Position numbers and translations under genes: made by a program. A stretch of DNA of 64,000 nucleotides from Marinobacter shengliensis (lineage in GTDB: Bacteria > Pseudomonadota > Gammaproteobacteria > Pseudomonadales > Oleiphilaceae), in NCBI RefSeq assembly GCF_003007715.1, contig NZ_PXNO01000027.1:1054001-1118000 (forward strand), written 5' to 3'. Below are positions 44,329 through 53,320 of the stretch, in pieces (within the stretch, counting starts at the first letter, position 1; every line of letters starts with the position of its first letter). The notes below the pieces were generated by a model, which was not told the DNA's origin, did not search any database, and saw only the letters and a list, made by a program, of their open reading frames with translations.

Positions 44329-45069
44329 TCAGCTTTTCGGAGTGGTTTCTGCAGCCTGTTTACCGGGTACGGGTTCTTCGAACACTTTCCCGGCACGCAG
44401 GGCAACCAACGCATCAGACTGGAATTCCCGACGGTAAAGTACGACAACCACCAGGGTAGAAGCCGATATAAACACCAGGGGATGGATAAACCAGGCCACC
44501 ACGGCCAGGGCGTAATAGTAGGACCGCAACCCGAGGTTAAACGCGTCCCCTGCCAGGTTGCAGATGTTGCCGGCACTGCGGGCAAAGGCCTCCCGGGCGG
44601 CGGGGCTGGTTTTGGTGTCGTCCGGTAGGGGCGCGCTGCCTATCATCACCGCCACAAAGTTGTACATGCGCATAGACCAAGTGAACTTGAAGAAGGCATA
44701 CACGAACACCACCAGCAACACTACCAACCGCAGCTCCCAGATTTCCCGGGTCGGTACGGCGCTGAAAGGCATGGTGGCGAACACTTCCATGGCCTCACGG
44801 GTGTAGCCGAGTGCAGTGATGATACCAGCCAGAATCAGCAGGCAGCTGGATGCGAAGAAGGCGCCGTTGCGCTCAAGATTACCGACCACGGAAGCGTCCG
44901 ATATCCGGTTCTCCCGCTTGAGCATTACCCGCATCCAGTCTTCACGGTACATATCCAGCGTGTTTGAGAGGCAGGCGCGAGTACTTGCCCGATTTCGGGA
45001 ATACCAGGTGTAGCCTACCCAGCACACCAGAAACCAGAACAAAGCAATGAGTTCCAGGTAATAGCCCAT
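44329..45069 (-). CDS. DUF599 inner-membrane protein
   Basis: The start is set at MGYYLELIALFWFLVCWVGYTWYS (45069); 246 residues. Four to five hydrophobic helices alternate with conserved polar parts (CLSNTLDMYREDWMRVMLKRENRISDASVVGNLERNGAFFASSCLLILAG and FKFTWSMRMYNFVAVMIGSAP), typical of DUF599. The N-terminal tyrosine-tryptophan-rich helix is also typical. Function unknown. It heads the operon with the two thioesterases. Confidence 0.83.
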   Translation of the reverse strand: MGYYLELIALFWFLVCWVGYTWYSRNRASTRACLSNTLDMYREDWMRVMLKRENRISDASVVGNLERNGAFFASSCLLILAGIITALGYTREAMEVFATMPFSAVPTREIWELRLVVLLVVFVYAFFKFTWSMRMYNFVAVMIGSAPLPDDTKTSPAAREAFARSAGNICNLAGDAFNLGLRSYYYALAVVAWFIHPLVFISASTLVVVVLYRREFQSDALVALRAGKVFEEPVPGKQAAETTPKS

Positions 45070-45256
45070 GCGTGGTTGTCGATCCGTTGTAACGTATATG
45101 GCAGAGAGGTTGCGTGACAATGATACGCGAAGGTGCATGAACCGGCCACAACCCGGGTGGTCTGACACTAAAACACCGGTCGTACTGTGCTATATAATGA
45201 ATCACTCAAATCAACAATTGCGCGTCCACGGAACCGGTCGCCCAAAGGAGTCGGAT

Positions 45257-46534
45257 GTGAACCCCGGACAAATTCTGAGACTGACGTTACTCTCGGTGAT
45301 GTTTCTTGCCATTGCGGGCTGCGCCGTAAACCCGGTCACCGGCAAAAAGCAGCTGTCTTTGATCCCTGAAAGCCAGGAATTGGCGCTCGGGGCCGAGCAC
45401 TACACCCCAACCCAGCAAACCCAGGGTGGGCAGTTTTATCTGGACCCGGAATTGACAGTCTATGTTCGCGAGGTCGGCATGAAGCTGGCTCGGGTTAGCG
45501 ATCGCCCCGATTTGCCGTACGAGTTTGTGGTACTCAATAGCAGCGTGCCCAATGCCTGGGCTTTGCCTGGGGGCAAGATCGCCATCAACCGGGGCCTGCT
45601 GGTCAAGTTTGAGGATGAAGCCCAGTTAGCCGCTGTGATGGGGCATGAGATTGTCCACGCTGCGGCGCGGCACAGCGTGCAACGCATGCAACAGGGCATG
45701 CTGATCAGCGCTGGCGTCGCCGGCCTTGGTTTTGCGTTGTCTGATAACGAGTGGGCCGGGCTGATTGTGGGCGGCGCGGCCGTGGGCGCCCAGCTGGCTC
45801 TGGCACAGTACAGCCAGGGTGATGAGCTGGAATCCGACCACTACGGCATTCGTTACATGAAAGCCGCCGGTTACGACCCTCAGGCAGCAGTTGAGCTGCA
45901 AGAGCTGTTTCTGGAATTATCCCAGGGCCGGCAGACCAGTTGGCTGGACGGCATGTTCGCCACCCACCCGCCTTCAGCCAGGCGGGTTCGGGAGAACCAG
46001 GCCCTGGCCTCAGAGCTGGGAACCGGTGGCTTCCGGGGCCGCGACATTTACCAACGGCGCGTTGCCCTGCTGAAAGAACTCCAACCCGCCTATGACGCCC
46101 ACGACAAAGCCATGGAACTGGCATCCAAAGGCGATATGAAAGCCGCCCTTGATTCCATCAACAAGGCAATCGAGCAGGAACCGCGCGAGGCCATGTTCTT
46201 CGCCCTCAGGGGGCGGATCTACAAAGAACAGAAGCAAACAGAGAAAGCCCAGGCGGATTTCGACAAGGCGGTGTCGCTGTACCCGGAGATGTTCCAGTAC
46301 CAGCTATACAACGGCCTGAACTCACTGGCCATGAATAATCTGGACAAAGCCCGTGGGCACCTTGAGCGGGCCAATCAGGTGGTGCCTACCTCCATTGCCT
46401 ATCTGCGGCTTGGCGATATTGCCAGCCGTCAGAACCGTCGGAATGACGCCATTGGCCATTACTCGAAAGCCGCCGAAGCCGGCGGCGATGTGGGCGAGGA
46501 AGCCAAAAGAAAACTAGCCGATCTGTCCCAATAG
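45257..46534 (+). CDS. M48 zinc metalloprotease lipoprotein with TPR repeats (BepA-like)
   Basis: I choose GTG 45257, behind AAAGGAG, giving 425 residues with a lipoprotein signal (LTLLSVMFLAIAGC). The peptidase domain carries MGHEIVHAAARHSVQ (HExxH) and the downstream glutamate in GDELESDHYGIRYMKAAGYDP, the third zinc ligand. The last 150 residues form tetratricopeptide repeats (MELASKGDMKAALDSINKAIEQEPREAMFFALRGRIYKEQKQ and so on). This is the BepA/YfgC arrangement: a periplasmic protease and chaperone for outer-membrane protein assembly, here probably anchored to a membrane by lipid. Confidence 0.9.
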   Translation: MNPGQILRLTLLSVMFLAIAGCAVNPVTGKKQLSLIPESQELALGAEHYTPTQQTQGGQFYLDPELTVYVREVGMKLARVSDRPDLPYEFVVLNSSVPNAWALPGGKIAINRGLLVKFEDEAQLAAVMGHEIVHAAARHSVQRMQQGMLISAGVAGLGFALSDNEWAGLIVGGAAVGAQLALAQYSQGDELESDHYGIRYMKAAGYDPQAAVELQELFLELSQGRQTSWLDGMFATHPPSARRVRENQALASELGTGGFRGRDIYQRRVALLKELQPAYDAHDKAMELASKGDMKAALDSINKAIEQEPREAMFFALRGRIYKEQKQTEKAQADFDKAVSLYPEMFQYQLYNGLNSLAMNNLDKARGHLERANQVVPTSIAYLRLGDIASRQNRRNDAIGHYSKAAEAGGDVGEEAKRKLADLSQ

Positions 46535-46552
46535 CAAACACGTGGCGGGGAT

Positions 46553-46586
46553 AAAAACCGGGGGCTTAACGCTCCCGGTTTTTTTA
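46553..46586 (+). terminator. Terminator of the M48 gene
   Basis: AACCGGGgg / cCCGGTT stem with an A run before and seven T after, 18 bases behind the stop codon. Confidence 0.8.
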
Positions 46587-46686
46587 TGGCTAAAGCATTT
46601 GCCACGTTGACGCAAAAAAGCCGTCACAGATTGCATTGACATTTAGAGCAATAACTCTAAAAATCAGTCAAACAAACAACAATCGG

Positions 46687-47241
46687 ATGGCGATCATGCT
46701 CGTAAAGCGACTTCAACCGATGATTTCCCACGCAAGGCGGTCCTATGTGGAACTGATGTTCCAGGTAATGGGCCGGGCCCTGCAGGCAATCAGCGAAGTA
46801 GACGAACAAACCCGAAACGAAACTCGAGCCCTGCCCGAAGGATTTCTGTTCGAGATGCAGGTGATGCCCAATGGCCCCAAGCTGATCGTTGAGCACACCG
46901 GAGATGGCAAACTGCATTTCCACGGCGACAGTGCTCCCCGGCCGGTGGACCTTTCCATTCAGTTCAAGCATATGGCCCATGCGTTCCTGGTACTGTCCTT
47001 CCAGGAAAAGACCTCGGTGGCCTTTGCCAACGACCGCATGCTGGTAGATGGAGATGTCAGTTACGCCGTGCGTATGACCCGTGTGCTCAACCGCCTGGAG
47101 TCGTTCATCCTACCGAAGCTGGTCGCGCAGCGAGCGGTCAAGGAATACCCGGCCAACCTGCATCTGCCTGAAAAACTGATCAGCGGTGCCCGCATCTACC
47201 TGAAAGTCGCCACCAACTTTGTCGAGACAGTGAGAGCATAA
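46687..47241 (+). CDS. SCP2-like sterol/lipid-carrier domain protein
   Basis: 184 residues from ATG 46687 (or ATG 46696). FLFEMQVMPNGPKLIVEHTGDGKLHFHGDSAPRPVDLSIQFKHMAHAFLVLSFQEKTSVAFANDRMLVDGDVSYAVRMTRVLNRLESFILP has the rhythm of SCP2/UbiJ-like lipid-binding domains, where strands end in a D-G-D turn and a C-terminal helix closes a hydrophobic tunnel. The next gene begins at the last base of this stop (TAATG), so the protein is made together with the iron alcohol dehydrogenase and may present a hydrophobic substrate to it. That link is inference. Confidence 0.65.
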   Translation: MAIMLVKRLQPMISHARRSYVELMFQVMGRALQAISEVDEQTRNETRALPEGFLFEMQVMPNGPKLIVEHTGDGKLHFHGDSAPRPVDLSIQFKHMAHAFLVLSFQEKTSVAFANDRMLVDGDVSYAVRMTRVLNRLESFILPKLVAQRAVKEYPANLHLPEKLISGARIYLKVATNFVETVRA

Positions 47242-48428
47242 TGACCAACAAATACTACGAGTTCTTCTGCCCGGTAAAAGTGATTGCCGGCAAAGCTGCC
47301 CTGGAACACATTCCGTTTGAATTGACCGGCCTGGCCGCCAAGCGCCCGATGATTGTTACCGATAAGGGTGTTCGGGCGGCAGGCCTGCTTGACCCTGTGA
47401 TTGCCGCTTGCGAAGAAAGCGGACTGGAAATCGTCTCTATTTATGACGACGTCCCCCCGGATTCTTCTACAACGGTTGTTCGCGATATCGCCACGGTTTA
47501 CCGCAAGGAAAAGTGTGATTCCATTATTGCCGTGGGCGGCGGTTCCGCCATTGATACCGGCAAAGCCGTGAACATTCTGGTCTCCGAAGGTGGCGACGAC
47601 ATCGCCAAGTACAGTGGCGCAGGTATTCTGAAGCATCCCCTGAAGCCGTTCTTCGTGGTACCAACCACAGCCGGAACGGGCTCTGAAGTCACATCCGTTG
47701 CCGTGATTACCGATGAGAAAAAAGGCGTGAAGCTGCCGTTCACCTCATCGTTCCTGTTGCCGAATGCGGCGATCATCGACCCACGGATGACGCTGACCCT
47801 GCCTCCCCATATCACCGCCGCAACCGCCATGGATGCCATGACTCACGCGGTCGAAGCGTTTACCTGCATGGCCAAGAATCCGCTGAGCGATGCCTACGCC
47901 ACGGCTGCCATCAAAAAGGTGAGCCAGTCACTTCTGTCGGTGATGGACAACCCCAAAGACGAGAACGGGCGGCTTGAACTGGCCCAGGCCTCTACCATGG
48001 CCGGCATTGCCTTCTCCAACTCCATGGTTGGGCTTGTACACTCCCTGGGCCACGCAACCGGCGCGATCTGCCACCTGCCCCATGGCCTGTGCATGAGCCT
48101 GTACCTGCCGTATGTACTCGAATTCAATATTGAAAGCATCCGTGAACCCCTGGGCGAACTGCTTCTCTATCTGGAAGGCCCGGAAGTTTACTCGGCAACC
48201 CCTGCAGCCCGCCGTGCCGAGGCGAGCATTTCCGCCATCCGCAAGCTCAGGGACGCACTGCACAAGCGCTGTGAGCTGCCCCGTACCCTGAAAGAAACCG
48301 GCAAGGTGCTCGAGAGTCAGTTGGAGGCCATCGCCGAGATGGCGCTGGACGACGGCTCTATCATGTTCAACCCGCGGGAGGTCACCAAGGAAGACGCCCT
48401 TTCTGTGCTGCGGCGCGCCTGGGCCTGA
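47241..48428 (+). CDS. Iron-containing alcohol dehydrogenase
   Basis: A 395-residue protein of the group III alcohol dehydrogenases. The nucleotide-binding AVGGGSAIDTGKAVNIL and VVPTTAGTGSEVTSVAVITDE, and the metal-binding region AMTHAVEAFTCMAKNPLSDAYA ... MVGLVHSLGHATGAICHLPHGLCMSLYLPYVLEFN (Asp/His ligands), are complete. It is coupled to the upstream SCP2-like gene by a TAATG overlap. It oxidises an alcohol or reduces an aldehyde with NAD(P); given the lipid-binding partner, a long-chain substrate is possible. A GGCTGACCCATC hairpin follows. Confidence 0.9.
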   Translation: MTNKYYEFFCPVKVIAGKAALEHIPFELTGLAAKRPMIVTDKGVRAAGLLDPVIAACEESGLEIVSIYDDVPPDSSTTVVRDIATVYRKEKCDSIIAVGGGSAIDTGKAVNILVSEGGDDIAKYSGAGILKHPLKPFFVVPTTAGTGSEVTSVAVITDEKKGVKLPFTSSFLLPNAAIIDPRMTLTLPPHITAATAMDAMTHAVEAFTCMAKNPLSDAYATAAIKKVSQSLLSVMDNPKDENGRLELAQASTMAGIAFSNSMVGLVHSLGHATGAICHLPHGLCMSLYLPYVLEFNIESIREPLGELLLYLEGPEVYSATPAARRAEASISAIRKLRDALHKRCELPRTLKETGKVLESQLEAIAEMALDDGSIMFNPREVTKEDALSVLRRAWA

Positions 48429-48601
48429 TCTCAGAATTGGCTGGGCTGACCCATCGTTTGATGGGTTAGCCTAAAGTCAGATTCACAATGATTGATTTAT
48501 AGGAGGAAGTCGTTACTATTTAGCAACGTTCTGGCAGGGAGTTGGCCGGTTAAGTTTGATCTATGTACCGCAGTGGCCTGCAACAACCTGAGTTTCTTTA
48601 A

Positions 48602-49381
48602 ATGAAAGATCTATTGTCCAGAGCATCGCTTTTTTCACGACGTAGCCTTGGCATTCTGACGGCGAGCCTGTGCCTGTCCATGGCGGCACACAGTGGCGAA
48701 GACCAATCCGGGACCTTCCGTTTCAACATTTCCCCCAACGGCTACCCCCCATACCTGATTGTGGATGGAGAAAAGCCCTCCGGCATCATGTGGGACGTGG
48801 TCGCGCTGATAGTGCCGCGCCTCGGTTACGATCTGGAGTTCATGAAAATTCCAAGAAAGCGGGTCGACCAGATGCTGGCCGACGGTTTCCTGGACGGCAC
48901 CCCCCGTGCCATCGAATGGACGGAAAAGCCCGAGCAGTTTCTGTTCACCAACCCGGTTGTCCATGTAGAAGAAGTGTTCTTCTTCGCAAACGGTGCCGAA
49001 TTTGAGTACAACCACCCGAGCGACCTGTTCGGAAAAACCGTGGTTACTCACCTGGGCTACATGTACCCTGCTCTTGATTCCTACTTCGAAAGTGAACAGA
49101 TTCGACGTTTTGACGTCTCCCGTGATCGAGATATGTTCCGATTTCTGCTGCACGGCGAGCGGTTTGATACGGCCCTGGCTGACCGCCTTGTCGGCCAATG
49201 GATTCTGAAAACCGAAGGCATGGCGGAACATTTCAGCAGCTCAGAGGCTGCCATCAGCCAGTACGGTTTCCGGATTATGGTGCGCCCGGAGTGGACGGAG
49301 TTTGTGCAGGCCTTCAACGAGGAACTGCAGAGGATTCGCGAGAACGGCGAGCTACAGGCCATTCTCGCGAACTATCGCTGA
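48602..49381 (+). CDS. Periplasmic solute-binding protein (SBP family 3)
   Basis: The 259-residue exported protein has a signal peptide (LGILTASLCLSMAAHSG). The mature sequence (FRFNISPNGYPPYLIVDGEKPSGIMWDVVALIVPRLGYDLEFMKIPRKRVDQMLADGFLDGTPRAIEWTEKPEQFLFTNPVV) is the family 3 amino-acid-type binding fold. No permease or ATPase gene is adjacent, so it may be an orphan receptor protein or serve a distant system. It converges with the FtsX-type permease gene with a 4-base gap. Confidence 0.85.
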   Translation: MKDLLSRASLFSRRSLGILTASLCLSMAAHSGEDQSGTFRFNISPNGYPPYLIVDGEKPSGIMWDVVALIVPRLGYDLEFMKIPRKRVDQMLADGFLDGTPRAIEWTEKPEQFLFTNPVVHVEEVFFFANGAEFEYNHPSDLFGKTVVTHLGYMYPALDSYFESEQIRRFDVSRDRDMFRFLLHGERFDTALADRLVGQWILKTEGMAEHFSSSEAAISQYGFRIMVRPEWTEFVQAFNEELQRIRENGELQAILANYR

Positions 49382-49385
49382 CAGC

Positions 49386-51872
49386 TTATTCCAGCCGTCT
49401 CAACAGCAGCATGGGCGAAACACTGAGAACCGGGCGCAATTGCCAGCGCCCGAACAACGCCAGCAGCGCCGCACTGATGAAAGGAATGGGCAGCATCACC
49501 TGCCAGTGCCAACGGAAAGTACCCTCAAACATTCTGACCTGAAGCGCATAAACCGCTGCCTCTGCCGCCAACACCCCCATAATACCCGCGACGAACCCCA
49601 GCAAGGCGAATTCGAGCATGGTGCTGCGAGCAAGCAGCGACTGCTGGCCACCCAGAGTACGCAGTAAAGCGCCCTCCCGTTGACGATCCCTAAGCGTGGC
49701 ACTAACCACCGCTGCCATGACCACCAGGGCCGCCGCCAGGATCAGCGCAAGAATGGCTTCAATGGCCTGGGTAACCTGGCGCACAATCTGCTGGATACGC
49801 TCGATGATATGATCGATCTCCAGAACCGAGACGGTCGGGAACCGGCGTGAAAACTCATTGAGCGCCACTTTGTTACCCTCATCCAGATGGAAACTGGTAA
49901 TCCAGGTACCGGGCATATCCGTCAGGCCACCGCCGGGCGGGAAGGCCATGTAGAAGTTGGGCTTCATGCTGTCCCATTGCACAGTACGAATACTGGTGAC
50001 CGGTTCTGTCACCGTTTCCGAACCAATGGTGAAGGTCAGGCGATCCCCCATGACCAGCCCCATGCGTTCCGCCAGCTCTGCCTCAACCGACACGCCAATG
50101 GTGTCGCCGGGGGCAAACCACTCGCCGGCAACAATCTCATTATCTTCAGGCAGTTCTGCCATCCAGGTCAGGTTCAGTTCACGGTTCAGGGCACCAATGC
50201 GTTCATCCTTGCTCACGGCCTCCAGAACCGGCTGATCATTCAGTTCCGTCAAGCGCCCGCGCACCATGGGATAGACCGTATCCAATGGGGCGTCACGCTC
50301 TGCCCAGAAGGCTTCCACTTCGTCCACCGCATCCGGTGCGATGTTAATCAGGAAGTGATTGGGGGCATTATCCGGTAACTGGGCCTGCCAGTCGTCGAGC
50401 AAAGAAGTGCGCACCAGGATCAGCGTGGCCGCCAGCATCAATGTCATGGCAAACACCGCCATTTGCGCCATGCTGGCCTGTCGATGCCGGTACAGGCCCA
50501 CCAGGGCCAGGCGCCAGGCGTTGCCGCCGCCCCGTACACGGCGCAGAACCGCCACCATCAGGCCCCCGACCAGCGCCAACACCGCCAACAGGAGTGCCAG
50601 GCCGCCCAACAAGGCGAATACCAGTGCAACCTCGCCAGCGTATAACCAGACCAGACCGAACACGGCCAGAATCGCAATCGCAATATCGGGGATCGCGTCT
50701 CGCCCACTTTCCCCGGGCTGAGCCCTTAGAACCCGCATGGCAGCCACATTACGCAGCCGGCGAATGGGCGGATAGGCAAACGCAAACAGGGAAACCAGGG
50801 CCGTGAGCAAAGCCGGCAGCAGGGCCGAAGGCGCCAGATGGAAGTCGACCGGCTGCTCCAGCACGTCACTCAACAGGCGAACCAGAATCCAGAACAGCGG
50901 CAGCGCCACCAGCAGGCCACCAATCACACCGGCGATACCCCACAGCGCCAACCGGCGCAGGTAAAGGCCGCCAATTCCCCGGCTCGACAGCCCCAGGGTT
51001 TTAAGAAGTGCCACGGTATCTCTCTGAGACAAGGCGTACTGACGGCTGGCAACCGCCACAGCCACAGCCGCCAGCAGAACCGCCAGGCTGCCACCGAGCA
51101 ACAGGAAACGTTCAGCACGCTCCAGGGATCGGGAGAAGGTCTCGCCATCGCGCACACTTTCCCACTCATGGCTCGGTTCCAGGCGCGGCTCCAGCCATTG
51201 ATAGTAGTCGTCAAGCAGGTTGTCAGGCCCGGCAAACAGATACACATATTCAGCGCGGCTGCCTTCCTGTATCACGCCGGTGCCGGGCACGTCGTCCACA
51301 TGAATCATCACGCGGGGTGCCAGGGAAGATAGCCGGAAACCGCCATCTGGCTCCCGTATCAGCAGGCTGGTGATCTCCAGTTCAAGATTGCCCACCTCGA
51401 GCGTTTCACCGATTTCCAGCTCCAACAATCGAAGCAACCGGGGGTTAACCCAGATTTCGCCCCGCCCGGGGCCGGCCCCTACGGTTTGGCGCGGCGCATC
51501 AGAGCCTGGCTGGATTTCGATCTCGCCACGCAAGGGGTATTCGTCGCTCACGGCCTTGACCGAAACGAGCTGGAACCCACCTTCACCAAATACCATGGTG
51601 GAGAATTCAATCAGCTGGCCGGTTTCCAGGCCTCGCTCACGGGCTTCGTCAATCCATTCAGCCGGCACTGGCCGCCCATTTTCCGCTTCAAGCTGGCGAT
51701 CCGCCGCCAGAAAAGAGCTGGCCGAAGACACCAGGGTTCGCTGCAACTGGTTGGCGAACAGGGCAATGGTGGCCACCGTGGCCACGGCAATCACCAGGGC
51801 GACCAGTACAACCCGCACGTCACGCTCGCGCCAGTCCCGGCGCACCGACATCAGTTTTTTTGCAGCCGCCAT
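49386..51872 (-). CDS. FtsX-like ABC permease (YbbP-like)
   Basis: 828 residues with ten hydrophobic segments arranged as an N-terminal helix, a large periplasmic domain, three helices (LLLGGSLAVLLAAVAVAVASRQ onward), a central group, a second large periplasmic domain and three final helices, the layout of YbbP/LolE-type MacB-like permeases with duplicated FtsX domains. It overlaps the ATPase gene upstream by one base. With TesA next door the set matches the conserved ybbA-ybbP-tesA module, thought to handle lipids or lipid-modified substrates in the inner membrane. Confidence 0.87.
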   Translation of the reverse strand: MAAAKKLMSVRRDWRERDVRVVLVALVIAVATVATIALFANQLQRTLVSSASSFLAADRQLEAENGRPVPAEWIDEARERGLETGQLIEFSTMVFGEGGFQLVSVKAVSDEYPLRGEIEIQPGSDAPRQTVGAGPGRGEIWVNPRLLRLLELEIGETLEVGNLELEITSLLIREPDGGFRLSSLAPRVMIHVDDVPGTGVIQEGSRAEYVYLFAGPDNLLDDYYQWLEPRLEPSHEWESVRDGETFSRSLERAERFLLLGGSLAVLLAAVAVAVASRQYALSQRDTVALLKTLGLSSRGIGGLYLRRLALWGIAGVIGGLLVALPLFWILVRLLSDVLEQPVDFHLAPSALLPALLTALVSLFAFAYPPIRRLRNVAAMRVLRAQPGESGRDAIPDIAIAILAVFGLVWLYAGEVALVFALLGGLALLLAVLALVGGLMVAVLRRVRGGGNAWRLALVGLYRHRQASMAQMAVFAMTLMLAATLILVRTSLLDDWQAQLPDNAPNHFLINIAPDAVDEVEAFWAERDAPLDTVYPMVRGRLTELNDQPVLEAVSKDERIGALNRELNLTWMAELPEDNEIVAGEWFAPGDTIGVSVEAELAERMGLVMGDRLTFTIGSETVTEPVTSIRTVQWDSMKPNFYMAFPPGGGLTDMPGTWITSFHLDEGNKVALNEFSRRFPTVSVLEIDHIIERIQQIVRQVTQAIEAILALILAAALVVMAAVVSATLRDRQREGALLRTLGGQQSLLARSTMLEFALLGFVAGIMGVLAAEAAVYALQVRMFEGTFRWHWQVMLPIPFISAALLALFGRWQLRPVLSVSPMLLLRRLE

Positions 51873-52600
51873 CAGTCAGCCAACTCCCGGGCCGCTTCCG
51901 GCTCTGTCAGTACACCGGCTTCAATCTGCAATTGCCGGCCACATCGGGCTGCCAGGTGTTCATCGTGGGTGACCATGACCAAGGTGGTGCCTTGTTCCCG
52001 GTTCAGGTCCATCAACAGATCCGACACTGCCTGCCCGGTACGGTTATCCAGGTTGCCGGTAGGCTCATCGGCAAACAGGATAACCGGGTCGGAAGCGAAA
52101 GCCCGGGCGATGGCTACCCGCTGCTGCTCACCACCAGACAACTGCCGTGGGGTATGGCTCAGGCGCTCGCCCAGCCCTACCCGCTCAAGCAACTCTTTGG
52201 CCCGCGCTTCCGGCGATTCCATTCCAGCCAGTTCAAGGGGCAGCATTACGTTCTCCAGCGCGCTCAGCGCCGGCAACAGCTGGAATGACTGGAACACGAA
52301 GCCAACCCGGCTCGCCCGGAGCTGTGCTCGCTGGTCTTCCGTCAGGCTGCTGATTTCAGCACCGTCCAGCTCTACTTTCCCTTCGGTCGGTGTGTCCAGC
52401 CCGGCGAGCAATCCCAGCAAGGTGGTTTTTCCGGAACCGGAGCGGCCAACAATGGCTACGGACTCTCCCCGATTGATTTCCAGACTGACCCCCTGCAAGA
52501 TCGTCAACGTATCAGTTTCCAGGCTCACCCGGTGGGTAAGGTCGGTCACCCGTAACATGGGGTTTGTGGCGGCTAGCTTGGGGTCCGTCATCTGGTTCAC
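51872..52600 (-). CDS. ABC ATPase YbbA/LolD-like
   Basis: 242 residues: Walker A GRSGSGKTT, signature LSGGEQQRVAIARA, Walker B VILFADEPTGNLD, and the switch histidine in VMVTHDEHLA. It is of the LolD/MacB/YbbA type that pairs with FtsX permeases. It overlaps the permease gene by one base. An ATG at 52600 with a promoter shared divergently with tesA (60-base gap) completes the unit. Confidence 0.9.
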   Translation of the reverse strand: MNQMTDPKLAATNPMLRVTDLTHRVSLETDTLTILQGVSLEINRGESVAIVGRSGSGKTTLLGLLAGLDTPTEGKVELDGAEISSLTEDQRAQLRASRVGFVFQSFQLLPALSALENVMLPLELAGMESPEARAKELLERVGLGERLSHTPRQLSGGEQQRVAIARAFASDPVILFADEPTGNLDNRTGQAVSDLLMDLNREQGTTLVMVTHDEHLAARCGRQLQIEAGVLTEPEAARELAD

Positions 52601-52660
52601 GGTGGCTCCGTTGTCTGGTGCTGTGTTTTATTGAATCTGTAAAGGGTATACGAATTTACT

Positions 52661-53320
52661 ATGCATACGGTATCGGCGTTGGTCAGATCATTTACACTCG
52701 CGGCACTGATGTTACTGTCACTCTCCGCCCTGGCCAGCCAGAACACACTGCTGGTGGTCGGCGACAGCCTCAGCGCTGCCTATGGTGTGCCGTCCGAAAC
52801 AGCCTGGGTACAACTGCTAAGGGACAGGCTTGATGAACAGGGCCTGAACTGGAATGTTGTGAACGCCAGCATCAGCGGCGAAACCACCGATGGCGGCCTG
52901 CGGCGGCTGCCGGAACTGCTTCAGAAAAACCAGCCAGACGTCGTGATCATCGAGCTTGGCGGGAACGACGGCCTGCGCGGCTTTCCACCGAATGTGATTG
53001 AATCCAACCTCGCCGACATGATCGAGCAAGTGCGGGATGTCGGTGCCATTCCGGTGCTGGTGGGCATGCAAATTCCACCGAACTATGGCCAGCGTTATAC
53101 CCGCCTGTTTGCGGACATCTTCCCGAACCTGTCTGACCGCTACGACACGCCTCTGGTTCCCTTTTTTCTTGAGGGCATCTACAACGAGGATGGGCTAATG
53201 CAGGAGGACGGCATTCACCCCACCGAGGCTGCCCAGCCGGTACTGCTGGACAATCTATGGCCTCAACTGGAGCCGTTGATCCTGGACAGGAACCCCAGCG
53301 CCCTGCGCTCAGACCAGTAG
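52661..53320 (+). CDS. tesA: Arylesterase / lysophospholipase (TesA-like)
   Basis: 219 residues with a signal peptide (LVRSFTLAALMLLSLSALASQ). It is a GDSL hydrolase: VVGDSLSAAYG holds the catalytic serine, then ASISGETTDGGL (oxyanion glycine), ELGGNDGLRG (oxyanion asparagine) and DGIHPTEAA with the Asp-His pair. It is periplasmic and cleaves esters or thioesters, as TesA/EstA do. It is divergent from the ybbA-like gene, the usual partner. Its last 58 bases overlap the end of the opposing YheT-like gene. Confidence 0.92.
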   Translation: MHTVSALVRSFTLAALMLLSLSALASQNTLLVVGDSLSAAYGVPSETAWVQLLRDRLDEQGLNWNVVNASISGETTDGGLRRLPELLQKNQPDVVIIELGGNDGLRGFPPNVIESNLADMIEQVRDVGAIPVLVGMQIPPNYGQRYTRLFADIFPNLSDRYDTPLVPFFLEGIYNEDGLMQEDGIHPTEAAQPVLLDNLWPQLEPLILDRNPSALRSDQ

